A DNA stretch of 64,000 nucleotides from Brachypterus glaber. Its lineage: Eukaryota > Arthropoda > Insecta > Coleoptera > Kateretidae. This document shows positions 32,909 through 43,837 of the stretch, in pieces. A program made the position numbers and the translations under genes. The notes under the pieces are model-generated. The model had not been told where the DNA came from. It worked only from the letters and a program-made list of their open reading frames with translations, and did no database searches. The stretch covers positions 83,684,895 through 83,748,894 of the forward strand of contig OY294044.1 in the NCBI GenBank assembly GCA_958510825.1, written 5' to 3'. Within the stretch, counting starts at the first letter, position 1. Each line of letters opens with the position of its first letter.

Positions 32909-33449
32909 GTATTGTTTTATTCAAAATTTTTGCCCGCGCCAGGTAGACACCTACCATAAGTAGGGGGGAATACCCATGAACGGGACAGTGCCTGGAACTA
33001 TGCTTCGTAATTTTTGGTTTTTGTTACCATGCTTAGATGGTCATATACGTGCAATTAAAAAAATAATAAAAATGGCAAAGTTTGGGCAGCTGAGTTTTTG
33101 ATAAATTTAACAAGTTAGTTTTACCAGGTCAAAAGTAATTTTTTAAATAATTTTGAATGATATTTTATTGATGAAAGGCAGAAGGAAATTGTCTGAATTT
33201 GATTTATGTAATAGTCTAGAGCAACACTAAACATACCAAATAATCGAATATTACAGATAAAGGTAAATATTTTTATCCTAATTTTTTTGATAATATTGTT
33301 AGTATTTTCGAATGGGACAAATTTCGTTTCCTTGAATGGGAATGGGAATGTTGTATATTTAATTCCTATTCACCTCTTTTAAATAATAAATCACTCTTAA
33401 AGTACAAAAAGTGTCTAGTGTACTACCCATACAACAATTTGGAACAGTT

Positions 33450-33912
33450 CCCAGCACACATTGGTTCGTTGGGCCTGTTGGCCAAAAATTGGAGTGCCAA
33501 TGTTTCCTACATTGAACCAATGTTGGCAAACCCACATTAGGTCTACATACTGAGGAGGCATCAGCCGCCCTACGACCGCATAGGACGGGCCAATGTTGGC
33601 AAAACTGCATTGGCCCTACATAGGCCGCCCGAAGGCCAAAGAAATTTTTTTCAATCCTCAAGTTGGGAATTTATCATTGGCCGGCCTTAGGTTGGCCAAC
33701 GTAAGCTGGCCAACGTACGTTGGTTCATAAGACTGCGGCCATATATTGTCCAATGTACGATTTTACGATCGAAATTATCGTTTGGCCTTAAATCGCCCTT
33801 CTGTCAGCTGAAGTTTTGTCAACATTGGCCCGTCATATACGGCTGATGTTTCCTCAATATAGGCCCAATGTGGGTTTGTCAACGGGCTGCCAACGAACCA
33901 ATGTTTGGTGGG
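33450..33912. mobile_element. 463-bp MITE with CATTGGTTCGTTGG ends
   Basis: CCCAGCACACATTGGTTCGT at the left is mirrored by ACGAACCAATGTTTGGTGGG at the right. The interior is clearly GC-richer than its surroundings and repeats CCAATGTTGGC, CATTGGCC and TGGCCAACGT. Small open frames are by-products. GTT flanks both ends, but such a short match may be chance. Confidence 0.75.
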
Positions 33913-34295
33913 TTAGAACTCAAATCAAACTAATATTTGAGTTTAATTTAAGAAAGCATCAATCAAAGTTTGGTAAAGTTATTTAAATATGTTGAAAACA
34001 CACACTTTAATAGCTATATTTTTTGTTATGGAATGACATATTTATTGTTATTAGTAATAGTGATAATAATAGCTTTTTTTTCGTGATTTTTTTATCTTTA
34101 ATAGCAATTTTTTGTTCTTGTCCCATTCAATAATACCGTGTTCTTGAATGGGACAAGTTAAGTTTTTTTTTTTAAATGCTTGTAGTTTGGTAAACATTAA
34201 TATTATTCAGGTACACTTGAACTGTATTCTTTTGTTTCCAAATATGATAACTAAATATAAACAACTTTCACTTTCGGGTTTAGACCGTGTTAATG

Positions 34296-34357
34296 GATTT
34301 TCACTTTCCGACGTTTCGTCTCTTACTACTAGAGACATCTTCAGGGATTAATCTGAA
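34296..34357 (-). ncRNA. Hammerhead-like ribozyme motif, second copy
   Basis: The reverse complement reads CTGAAGA (34343-34337), the stem II hairpin GTCTCT/AGAGAC, GAAA (34316-34313), then CGTC with predicted cleavage after position 34309. The core is identical to 5671-5733, and here stem I is better: TTTCACTTTC pairs with GAAAGTGAAA on the two sides. The surrounding 110 bases also match the 5.7-kb copy. The motif is bracketed by direct-repeat-like ACTTTCACTTTC sequences. Confidence 0.6.
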
Positions 34358-34925
34358 AGTGAAAGTTGTTTATATCTTAATGGCCGTGAAAGCTTAAAAT
34401 CTAAAAATATGATAACTAAAATAAAATTACGTGTAAAAATGCATAAAGTTTACGTTTTATGGCAATAAGGAATTTAAAATGTCTAACTTTTAAAATAAAG
34501 ACACAAATGGGGTGTATCATGGTCTTGTGACACCCGGTATACTAATTTAGTATACCTTAGGTCTAAAATACAGGGTATATTTAATTTATAAGATCAACTT
34601 TATACTACGCTATAAACACCTGCCTGCTCATCGTTCATCTTAAAACTAAAAAAGTAAAACTTGGATATTGCCGAATAATTTTCTAGGAAGTTTTTGAAAC
34701 TTTGTCATGTAAAGTTGTCTAAAGTATTGTTCTTGTTCGATAACTTTTTTATTAATAATTTATCTTTTTTTTGTATTTTTGTTATAGTGGGTGTTCCAGC
34801 TAAACAGAACTATTGTATTTTGGCGTTATTATTAAAGCTATAGAAATAAAATATATGTCAATATACAGACCCAAAAGCGATACGTGTGCCTAAAGAAAAT
34901 TTTCTATTAGTTAGACTTATTAGAC

Positions 34926-35115
34926 TTAGAAACTGACATAATTAGAGCTTGACCGCCCTTAGCATCGGAATCAGCGACCTCAAAAATTATTTAAGATTTT
35001 TTTCAGATTTTTGCAACCACCTTTTCTCAGTTTGACCTTCAAATGACCTTGAAACTGATGTGATAGAGCTTGACCAACCTCGGCATCGAAATCAGTGACC
35101 CCAAAAACCCCTGAG
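34926..35115 (+). repeat. Diverged ~120-bp tandem duplication
   Basis: GAAACTGACATAATTAGAGC...CATCGGAATCAGCGACC and GAAACTGATGTGATAGAGCT...CATCGAAATCAGTGACC lie about 120 bases apart. Noncoding. Confidence 0.7.
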
Positions 35116-35689
35116 TATCTGGGTCTGATCCGGTGCTTTTTTCCATACTAAATGTTGACCTGTGTTATTTAATAATTGTATAAAGAATAAAAATATTAAT
35201 AAACTTTTAGTATTTAAATTAAAATTACCCCTTCAAATCGTGTTAAATAAGCTATATCTCAGAAACAAAAGCTAGCAGATTTTTTTTATTTATGCACACT
35301 TTTAGATTTCATGGTGTGTATGACATATAAATGTTATTCCGGTAGCTTTAATAGTATGGTTGAAAAATTATGAATTTGTCATAGCTAGAACATGCGTTAT
35401 ATGTAGACTGCTTGATATAAAAGAAATCATATTTTTTGGAAAAATATGAAAATTTTCCTTCTTACTCCAATTACACTAGTTTACTTTTATTTTATTTAAC
35501 AGATGCTTTTAACGTTTTTTTGTAAATTTTGGGACGCTGAATCCGAATTCGTCAAAATAAAACATACCGTTTTCGAAAAATTCATTATAAAATTAAAAAA
35601 TGGTTAATTACACTAGGCTAATTTTTTATGCCCCGATCGGAAAGTAAATTTTTATTACTAATTCGATCTTAAAAAAAATTCAGTACTTT

Positions 35690-35915
35690 TTAACCCCCCA
35701 GTGATGCTTTTTGGCGTTTTTTAGCTTGAGTACGTGGCATTAAACTTGTCCCCTTATGCACCCCGCTCCTCACCCACAATCACTACTAAGTTGTATCACA
35801 GGATCAATTTTTTTCTAATATTTTTTTCCCCAGTATCCATAATTATTCTACCTAATCTAAGTTGGGTATTTTTTAACTAAGAAAAAAGTCGCTGCATCTG
35901 TATAACTTTTCTGTG
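35690..35915 (-). repeat. Dispersed repeat, inverted copy of 5335-5560
   Basis: In reverse complement it reads GCAGCGACTT, AAAAAATACCCAACTTAGAT, TAGGTAGAATAA and TTGATCCTGTGATACAACTT, as near 5335. It abuts a foldback element of another family. Confidence 0.6.
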
Positions 35916-35929
35916 AATATATTATCAGA

Positions 35930-36700
35930 ATAGTATTCCTCAGCTAAAGACACATTGAAAAGGTACTCCTGTTGTAATACCGTAGGATTAACCGTTTTCG
36001 AGTAAAATTCATTTGAAAGTGAAATTTCACGCATCGATGACGAAATTATTAATGAAAACTAAGAAAAACCTTCATATACAGGTAGTTGCATAAATCTATC
36101 CTAAGGGAGTTATGGTCTTCTAAAAATACTCTATTTTTAAAGGGCCATGGTAACTTTAAAAACAATTTTTGGATCTATATGTATGGTTTTTTTTCTTAGT
36201 TTTTGATGTAAAACCACCTCGCCTTATTAAAAATTTGGTTTTCAACATTTTAGTATTTAATTTTTCCTCCCCAAAACTTAAAGTTTCACGTTCAAATTAT
36301 TTTTTCTCTCCTACGATATTAAAACAATTGTACCTTTTTAATGTGTCTTCAGCTGAGGAATCCTATTCTGATAATACATTCACAAAAAAGTTACATAGAA
36401 AAAAGTTTGGGGCCAAAAAGGTGATAAGGCCTCCCCCATTTCGGACGTCCGTGGTTAAAGTAACTACATGCAAATACTATTGGCTAATTGGCCTTATAGA
36501 TCACATGCAATACCTAGTTGCTATAATACAAATGGTTCCTGAGTTATTAAATAAAAATTAAATTTTTGGAACTCCTTTTGGAGGGGCGTAGCTGCCTTAC
36601 GAGTCGTTTTAGGAAATATGTTTATTGGAACTTTTTTTTTTATTTTTGGGTAAGGAATTACACCCTAAAGTTACGTACCGTACTTAGGAAACACCCTGTA
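35930..36700. mobile_element. GATTCTACATCA-family foldback, diverged copy
   Basis: TATTCCTCAGCTAAAGACAC and GTACTCCTGTTGTAATACCG near 35935-35985 are mirrored by AAACAATTGTACC and CAGCTGAGGAATCC near 36325-36365. Downstream landmarks (AAAAAAGTTTGGGGCCAAAA, GGGGCGTAGCTGCCTTACGA, ACACCCTGTA) match 46590-46940, 49352-50000 and 53756-54536. Open frames here are not conserved. Confidence 0.65.
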
Positions 36701-36974
36701 TTGTGTATTTATAATAGCGACAGTATAAACTATAAAAATCTTACCTGTAAACTAATTAAGCACTAAATAAACATTGTCGTTAAACCAAAACAAACATCAG
36801 TTTTTAATTCCTAATATGACATTTATTACTGGCGCCACTCAAGGAACCCCGTGTAAGTTTGATACAATACAAGCATTTTTCTGTATTTTTACTGGCGACA
36901 CCTTACGGATATCACATAAGTTAAACCTGGCGAATGTAGTTTTCTTAAATTTCGTTGAGGCCATTTTACAGCCT

Positions 36975-37080
36975 ACTAAAATTACCGGCAATTACTTCAA
37001 AATACCGGTAATTTCAATATCGTTATTTGGACGGTATCACCGTATTACCGGTAATACCGATTTCGGTAATGCAATCCCTA
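36975..37080 (-). mobile_element. hAT-type terminal region with iterated ACCGGTAAT
   Basis: On the minus strand the end reads TAGGGATTGCATTACCGAAA, followed by ATTACCGGTAATACGG and further ATTACCGGTA and GCCGGTAATTTT motifs. hAT elements often begin TAGGG-TTGC and carry such subterminal palindromes. The opposite end is not seen, so this is a solo terminus. Confidence 0.5.
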
Positions 37081-37667
37081 ATGTACATGTACATGCTTAT
37101 CGTTGGTTATACTTATGCACATAAAAATGTTAGCCCAAAATGCATACTTTTAATATTTTGGTGAAAATTTTTTAATATAACGTTATAATACTTTAGAATA
37201 ATCGTAAAAATGGTATTATATACCTCAAACTTGTTACAACAACGTTTGGTTGCACTATTTTTAGATTTTTCAGTCAGCCAGTGTAAAAGTAATAAAAACT
37301 TTTGTATTCTATAAATTATGGACTTAAATAATAAATCAAATACTAAATAAAAAACAAAAAATTATAACCTTGTAAATATCGCACGGCATCCTGGATACAG
37401 GACACCGGGCTATATTTAAAGGTTTCAATAAATAAAGATTTAGTTTGACTTTTATACACCTACAAAAAACTTTATAAACAGGGTGGCCGAAAGAAAACAA
37501 AACGAAGCAAATATCTCCAGATATGTGCATAATATAAAAATCTAAACATGAGTTAAATTTGGTTTATTAAGAGGGAAACCAATTTTTATAGTTGGGTTTT
37601 TCCATAAATAAATCTTAAACGAACAGCAAAAAATAAAAAAAAAAAACATGTTTAAAAAAAAGTTTTT
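37081..37667. other. AT-rich noncoding stretch
   Basis: Nothing recognisable. The minus-strand frame at 37336-37530 has no supporting feature. Confidence 0.5.
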
Positions 37668-37940
37668 ACCCCATCACGATTGTTACCAAAAAAAATCCCA
37701 GCCCAAAACATTGGCTGGACAACCTATGGTCCAAGTTTAGTTTAAAGTCTTTAGCTTAAAGCGTTACCGAGTAATAGTGGTCTGGTAATTCCCGGACATA
37801 GATAGACAGTCCACAGACGGATTTTGAGAAAATATATTTTCGATATAAAACGACAAGAAACGAAAAAAAAATGCAATAATAAGCAAAATATCTCATCCCG
37901 TTCAAAAGGTAACATTTAAAAGAATAACCCCGTAGAATTA
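37668..37940 (+). repeat. Dispersed repeat family C, copy 3
   Basis: AATCCCAGCCCA, AACCTATGGTCCAAGTTTA, TTTAGCTTAAAGCGTTACCG and ATAAAACGACAAGAAACG match the copies at 12726 and 20612. The end of the segment, TATCTCATCCCGTTCAAAAG, is the piece also found at 1289, so the 1289 copy is a fragment of this family. Confidence 0.65.
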
Positions 37941-38435
37941 AGTTGGATTAGACCGTTTCCAATAACAAATGGACAACATAGGCCTTTTATCAACCTTTAA
38001 ATCTCTGGATTTATCTAGTTAAAATAAAAGGATTTAGAATTGCGTTCAACAGGATTTTTCGATGTCCAATTTTTTTTTAACATGTAAAGGAAAAAACCTT
38101 TTACCTTTGCTACTTTACGACTTAAAAGAGCTGGAAAAGTTTAAGTTTTGTGGGAAAATTAAATAACTTTTCTTGGCATTGAAGTTTATAAATTTTAAGA
38201 TAAAAAATACCTTTTACACGCTTTTATTTAGTTCAGTTTCTCATATATTTGTTAGTTTGTTAGTTACTTTAAGTCAAATTTTGCAATCGAATTAAGACTT
38301 CCGGTATATATTTTTGTACAGATTAATTCACAATCTTATTGATTATAATTTGTTGCTGGGAAAAATTGTTTTTTTAGTTCCACTACTGAATGCTAGACAA
38401 ACTGATTCTTTTTCGCTCCCAATCCCAAGAACAAA

Positions 38436-38700
38436 TTTAATATTGAAGTCTACAGTTTATGTCATGTGCAGAGTTAATACTTTCATTAAAATAACAGGGT
38501 CGGACAGCAGGAATTTTAAATTATTTATTATTTTTGGCGAGATTCTTTAATAACTATGCCGAATAAGATTATATCTCTGTATACAGACATATAATCTTAT
38601 TCGACATAGGTATGTATTAAACAAACATTAGAAATAATTTAAAATTTCTGTTTACCGACCTTGTTATTATGAAAGTATCAACTTTGGTCATGTGTGATAA
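38436..38700. mobile_element. Foldback element with ~120-bp arms
   Basis: GTCATGTGCAGAGTTAATAC is mirrored by TGATAATG/GGTCATGTG sequence. AACAGGGTCGGACAGCAGGA pairs with TTACCGACCTTGTT, and CCGAATAAGATTATAT with ATATAATCTTATTCG around CTCTGTATACAGAC. Noncoding. Confidence 0.8.
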
Positions 38701-38878
38701 TGTTAATACATATAGTTTATATTGTGATCTATTTTTTAAAAACCTTTCTTCAAAATCAAGCTTAAATTTAGGTACTTAATTTCAATTTTTTATTTTTTAA
38801 ATTTTATTTTTTTATTTTAAATTTTTATTTTTTGTCCTGTTATTGGACTTTGTTGTTGGGCAATAAAGATTATAATTA

Positions 38879-40624
38879 CTGTCACTGTCACTGTCACTGT
38901 CACTGTCACTGGTAATGTCACTGTCACTGTCACTGTCACTGGTAATGTCACTGTCACTGTCACTGTCACTGTCACTGTCACTGTCACTGTCACTGTCACT
39001 GTCACTGTCACTGTCACTGTCACTGTCACTGTCACTGTCACTGTCACTGTCACTGTCACTGTCACTGTCAATGTCACTGTCACTGTCACTGTCACTGTCA
39101 ATGTCAATGTCAATGTCAATGTCAATGTCAATGTCAATGTCACTGTCACTGTCAATGTCAATGTCAATGTCAATGTCAATGTCAATGTCACTGTCACTGT
39201 CACTGTCAATGTCAATGTCAATGTCACTGTCACTGTCACTGTCACTGTCACTGTCACTGTCACTGTCACTGTCACTGTCACTGTCACTGTCACTGTCACT
39301 GTCACTGTCACTGTCACTGTCACTGTCACTGTCACTGTCACTGTCACTGTCACTGTCACTGTCACTGTCACTGTCACTGTCACTGTCACTGTCACTGTCA
39401 CTGTCACTGTCACTGTCACTGTCACTGTCACTGTCACTGTCACTGTCACTGTCACTGTCACTGTCACTGTCACTGTCACTGTCACTGTCACTGTCACTGT
39501 CACTGTCACTGTCACTGTCACTGTCACTGTCACTGTCACTGTCACTGTCACTGTCACTGTCACTGTCACTGTCACTGTCACTGTCACTGTCACTGTCACT
39601 GTCACTGTCACTGTCAATGTCACTGTCAATGTCAATGTCAATGTCAATGTCACTGTCACTGTCACTGTCACTGTCACTGTCACTGTCACTGTCACTGTCA
39701 CGGTCACGGTCACGGTCACTGTCACTGTCACTGTCACTGCCACTGTCAATGTCAATGTCAATGTCAATGTCAATGTCAATGTCACTGTCACTGTCAGTGT
39801 CACTGTCACTGTCACTGTCACTGTCACTGTCACTGTCACTGTCACTGTCACTGTCACTGTCACTGTCACTGTCACTGTCACTGTCACTGTCACTGTCACT
39901 GTCAGTGTCACTGTCAGTGTCACTGTCAGTGTCACTGTCAGTGTCACTGTCAGTGTCACTGTCAGTGTCACTGTCAGTGTCACTGTCAGTGTCACTGTCA
40001 GTGTCACTGTCAGTGTCACTGTCAGTGTCACTGTCACTGTCACTGTCACTGTCACTGTCACTGTCACTGTCACTGTCACTGTCACTGTCACTGTCACTGT
40101 CACTGTCACTGTCACTGTCAGTGTCAGTGTCACTGTCAATGTCACTGTCACTGTCACTGTCACTGTCACTGTCACTGTCACTGTCACTGTCACTGTCACT
40201 GTCACTGTCACTGTCAATGTCAATGTCACTGTCAATGTCAATGTCACTGTCACTGTCACTGTCACTGTCACTGTCAATGTCACTGTCACTGTCACTGTCA
40301 CTGTCACTGTCACTGTCACTGTCACTGTCACTGTCACTGTCACTGTCACTGTCACTGTCACTGTCACTGTCACTGTCACTGTCACTGTCACTGTCACTGT
40401 CACTGTCACTGTCACTGTCAATGTCAATGTCAATGTCAATGTCAATGTCAATGTCACTGTCACTGTCACTGTCACTGTCACTGTCACTGTCACTGTCACT
40501 GTCACTGTCACTGTCACTGTCACTGTCACTGTCACTGTCACTGTCACTGTCACTGTCACTGTCACTGTCACTGTCACTGTCACTGTCACTGTCACTGTCA
40601 CTGTCACTGTCACTGTCACTGTCA
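38879..40624. repeat. 1.75-kb (CACTGT)n hexanucleotide satellite with ordered variants
   Basis: About 290 tandem hexamers. CACTGT dominates, with blocks of CAATGT (for example 39108-39139, 39745-39780, 40420-40452), a run of CACGGT near 39700, and a block near 39901-40030 where CAGTGT and CACTGT strictly alternate as a 12-mer. The first units include two copies of an interrupted CACTGGTAATGT form. Open frames on both strands (TVTV... and SLSL...) reflect the six-base period and are not genes. Unique DNA flanks both ends. Confidence 0.97.
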
Positions 40625-40899
40625 AAAACGCTTTGACTCAGAGACTTTAATTTTGTAATATTTTTTTTTTCTACTATTTAGAAAATCTTTGTTCCAAATT
40701 TTAAGTCTATGGGTCAACACATTTTAGAAATATCGTAGTGTAGAGTTGTTTTTTAATCTTTGCACTAACTATAAGAAAAAAAATTCCATAAAAATTTCAA
40801 AAATAATAAGTATAATAAATATCGTACCTTTTATAAAAGCAAATGAACACTTTTTTTAGATTTTACATCAAAATAAAACGTCGCGACGTGTCGTTTTTA

Positions 40900-41045
40900 A
40901 TTGTCAAATTAAATGACGTCCAACACTATGAATTTAGCTTAAAATGCTAGCATTTTTATATTATAAAAATATTAATAAAACATACAAAACAACAAAAAAA
41001 AATAAAAATTGAGAAAACCTGACAAAAAAGTAACTTATTTGGAAG
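40900..41045 (+). repeat. Dispersed repeat, partner at 51265-51400
   Basis: AAATGACGTCCAACACTATG, ATATAAAAATATT-like sequence and TTGAGAAAACCTGACAAAAA are shared in order with 51265-51400. It lies directly left of the hAT-type foldback. Confidence 0.6.
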
Positions 41046-41515
41046 GTAGAAAAGAAATGGAAATTCCCATTTACGTAAATTATATGTTTTAACCGACATG
41101 AGTATTAGGGTGGACCTTATATTTTTTATTGCTTTTAATTTTTTATTCTGGTGTAACTAGAAAATACTGAAAATATGAGTGTGAACAAACTTCTCTAAGG
41201 GTCCCAACTGGTCCCCTAAAATCGTGAAATTATGCAAAAATCGTAAAATTTTTTTGAAAATGGACTGTTCTTTCTGTATCAGTTGAAAATTTAAAAGCCT
41301 TTATTTCTTTTGAGTGTGCAAAATTATTTGCCAAATTTTAAAATGATCAAAAGGTACCGAAAATCCGCCAAAGTTAACCCTAAAACACTAAATTTGAAGA
41401 ATTTCCACGATAAATGTGAGAAACGCTAAAAAAGCATTTAAAAACTGTGTCAATTTGGACTTAATTTTATTTAATGCACATTTTAGTTACTAAAATAATA
41501 TAAAATAATTTAACA

Positions 41516-41600
41516 ACAAAACGAGCTAAGCGCCAAATAAGAGCTCCTAAATAAGTTACTTTGAGGAGCTGTTATTTGGCGCTTATTTTGTTTTGTTTTT
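41516..41600. repeat. Hairpin inside the hAT-type foldback
   Basis: AAAACGAGCTAAGCGCCAAATAAGAGCTCC is mirrored by GGAGCTGTTATTTGGCGCTTATTTTGTTTT around TAAATAAGTTACTTTGA. Confidence 0.85.
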
Positions 41601-41765
41601 GTTTAATTATTTTATATTAAATTAAATTGTTTGATATTTTTTTTTGGACTGTCGATAGGTTTATCCAGTCTCTGCTTTTAGCAGTAGATGTCGCTAGCTG
41701 TTTTTGCTTTTCCTTATAACGATTTTTAAACTCTATATAGAGATATATGGAAAGGATTTGATTTT

Positions 41766-41850
41766 CGTAGTTGTCCCTACTACCGATATGTGGCTCTGAA
41801 GAGTGCTAAAAAGCACGAAATCGATCAGTCACTTCGGAGGGACGACTGCG
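41766..41850 (+). ncRNA. Hammerhead ribozyme, type I topology
   Basis: All core elements are present: CTGAAGA (41796-41802), stem II GTGC/GCAC (41803-41806 and 41813-41816) with loop TAAAAA, GAAA (41817-41820), then TCGATC. Stem III is the self-complementary ATCGAT (41820-41825), and cleavage is predicted after C41826. Stem I is long: GTGGCT pairs with AGTCAC next to the core, CCGA with TCGG further out, and CGTAGTTGTCCCT with AGGGACGACTGCG at the base, the last including G-T pairs. The family catalyses self-cleavage of RNA. Because stem III has no loop, cleavage may need two RNA copies. An outer inverted pair, TTCCTTATAACGATTTT/AAAAGTCGTTTTAAGGAA, brackets it. Confidence 0.8.
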
Positions 41851-42595
41851 TTAATCAAACAAAAGTCGTTTTAAGGAATAGTAAAATGTTTTATTTTATA
41901 TTATTATGTGCGTTAAATAAAATTAATTTAAATCCAGATTGACATATTTTTTAAATGCTTTTTTAGAGTTTATGGTGAAAATTCGTCAAATTTAGGGTTT
42001 TAGAGGCAACTTTGGCGAATTTTTGGCACCTGATCTTTTGATCATTTTGAAATTTGGCACATAATTTTGTACACTAAAAAGGAAAAATTAAGATTTGAAG
42101 GCTTTTAAATTTTACACTATTACAAAAAGTACTGTCTATTTTTAAAGATTTTTTACGATTTTTGCGTAATTTCACGATTTTAGGGGTCCAGTTTGATCAC
42201 CCTCATTTTTTCAGGATTTTTTAGTTACACCAGAATAAAAATTTTAAAATAATAACAAAAAAAAACGTCCACACTAATGAGTATATTAATAGATAGGGAT
42301 TTAAACTTTCGCATCATAAAGAAATTAAGGTTAATCCTTATTAATATAATTTTTTAAGCTTTAATTTGCGTCTATAACTTTTACACATTTTTTAATATAA
42401 AATATAATCCCGTCGTTCTTATGGAAGATTATGTTCTACGCTTAGAACACTTTGCAAAAGCTAGTGTCATTCTTCAGTAAAAGTTACTTTAACTGAATTC
42501 TGGAAAAAGAACGATAAACTCAAAATTTTCAGAAAACATTACACTACTTAAAATAAATATTCTTACCAAATAAGAAAAACCGTTTAAGGTGATAC

Positions 42596-42865
42596 CTTTG
42601 TATCAAAAATATTCGACCACCTATCAAAATGACAGCTCAAGGTCATATTTTGCTAAATTTTAACACCCAGACACATTAAATTTGGTATCAAGACCTATCG
42701 ACCCACCTGTCAGAATGACAGTTCAAGGTCATATTTTGCTAGCTTTTAAACGAGTCAAGGCGTTGAAAAGGTCCTCGACAAACATAAAATTTTGTGTGGT
42801 ACCAAACGTTCACCTGTTAAGATATTATTTCAAAATCATATTTTAGTATTTTTTAAACGCTATAA
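42596..42865 (+). repeat. Three diverged ~85-110 bp tandem units
   Basis: Units share TACCAAA or GGTATCAA, CGACCCACCTGTCA-like sequence, AATGACAGTTCAAGGTCATA and TTTTGCTA. They start near 42596, 42690 and 42815, the last most diverged. No gene. Confidence 0.7.
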
Positions 42866-42889
42866 CAGAGAAAAATAAATGGAGGCAGA

Positions 42890-43235
42890 AGGGCAAGAGG
42901 GAACATTTTTAGATAAAAAGAATGGTGCGTGTTAATTTAAAAAAAAAAAATTGAGAGCGTTTTATTGTTAAAAATGCTATTTTCTTAGATTTTTTATTTA
43001 ATTTTCATTTATATCATTTAAAATTCGTTTAACAGTATAATTTACGTTTTTGTATCATGAAATTATTCATTAAATGGCTTGACTTTAAGAAATTATGAGG
43101 AAAATTCTCATTTTCAACAGTTTTTTAACCCTCATGAAAAATGTTGAAAAAGAAATATATGGTCGAATAGAGAATTTTATGACCTTTAAAATGATGTATC
43201 AGATTTTAAGATATGTGCCCCTTGCCCCCGTGGCT
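42890..43235. mobile_element. Fragment of the GTCGTGTGATA MITE family
   Basis: It shares AGTATAATTTACGTTTTTGT, TATGGTCGAATAGAGAATTT and AAAATGATGTATCA with 5990-6345 and 50714-51090. The ends are not defined. 43236-43830 holds only AT-rich DNA and a TATCTCAAGCCATTCAAAAG piece like the family C end. Confidence 0.5.
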
Positions 43236-43837
43236 CAATAGTGCCTCCAAACTTATCAAACATATACCAAAAAATTATTTGCATTATGTTATTTACATGT
43301 AACGAGTTCAATATTTCAAGTTGATATCTCAAGCCATTCAAAAGTTAAAGGGGGTGAACTTTTGACATGCACTGTATAGGATGCACGACGTGATAAGGTG
43401 TATAGTATACAAGGCCGAAAACATAATTCAGAGCAGTTAATAATGATCAAAATCATATATGTTGTGTCGAGTGTACTCGAGTGTTGTAAACCCAATATTG
43501 ATGACATTTTAGTTCCGTCTGGCTATATTTGATGCGCTGCTTTAGGAATCTTTTTCCGTTTTTTTTTTTGAGGTATAGCTCACCGTTTTTTTTTGCCTAT
43601 AGTTGTATTAAAAAAAAATAATTTAGGTCTAATTATTTTTTTTTGTCGTGGATTGATTCTCTATAAGTGGTGCTCTAAGCCAAAAATAAGCGGTTTTAAA
43701 ATATCTTTACCTTATTGTTTTTAAAAGGCTTCTAAATTTAAAATATTAGTTTTTATCGCATTTTTTCGATATATTTTGATAAAATTTTTATATAAATTCC
43801 TATGATACGACTCTAATTTTTATAACGAGAGACACCC

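Larger units (their letters stand above)
41106..42276. mobile_element. 1171-bp hAT-type foldback element with exact 8-bp target duplication
   Basis: ATGAGTAT stands at 41098-41105 and again at 42277-42284. The ends are TAGGGTGGACC and GTCCACACTA. The arms (41106-41510 and 41885-42276) are inverted copies of about 400 bp; mirrored landmarks include TTCTGGTGTAACTAGAAAAT, TAAAATCGTGAAATTATGC, CAAAAATCGTAAAA and AAAATGATCAAAAGGTACC. An 8-bp duplication fits hAT transposition. The centre holds another hairpin (41516-41600) and a hammerhead ribozyme (41766-41850). No transposase. Confidence 0.85.

Noticed and set aside
33535..33565. CTGAGGA followed by GGC...GCC, hammerhead-like
   Set aside because: The GAAA box that must follow stem II is absent.
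36169..37124. Three consecutive plus-strand frames resembling a split gene
   Set aside because: They cross a foldback element and a hAT terminus; reading is not conserved in other copies of the repeat.
38817..40636. Two ~600-residue open frames on opposite strands (TVTV... and SLSL...)
   Set aside because: They exist only because a six-base repeat has no stop in these frames. Composition is two or three residues.
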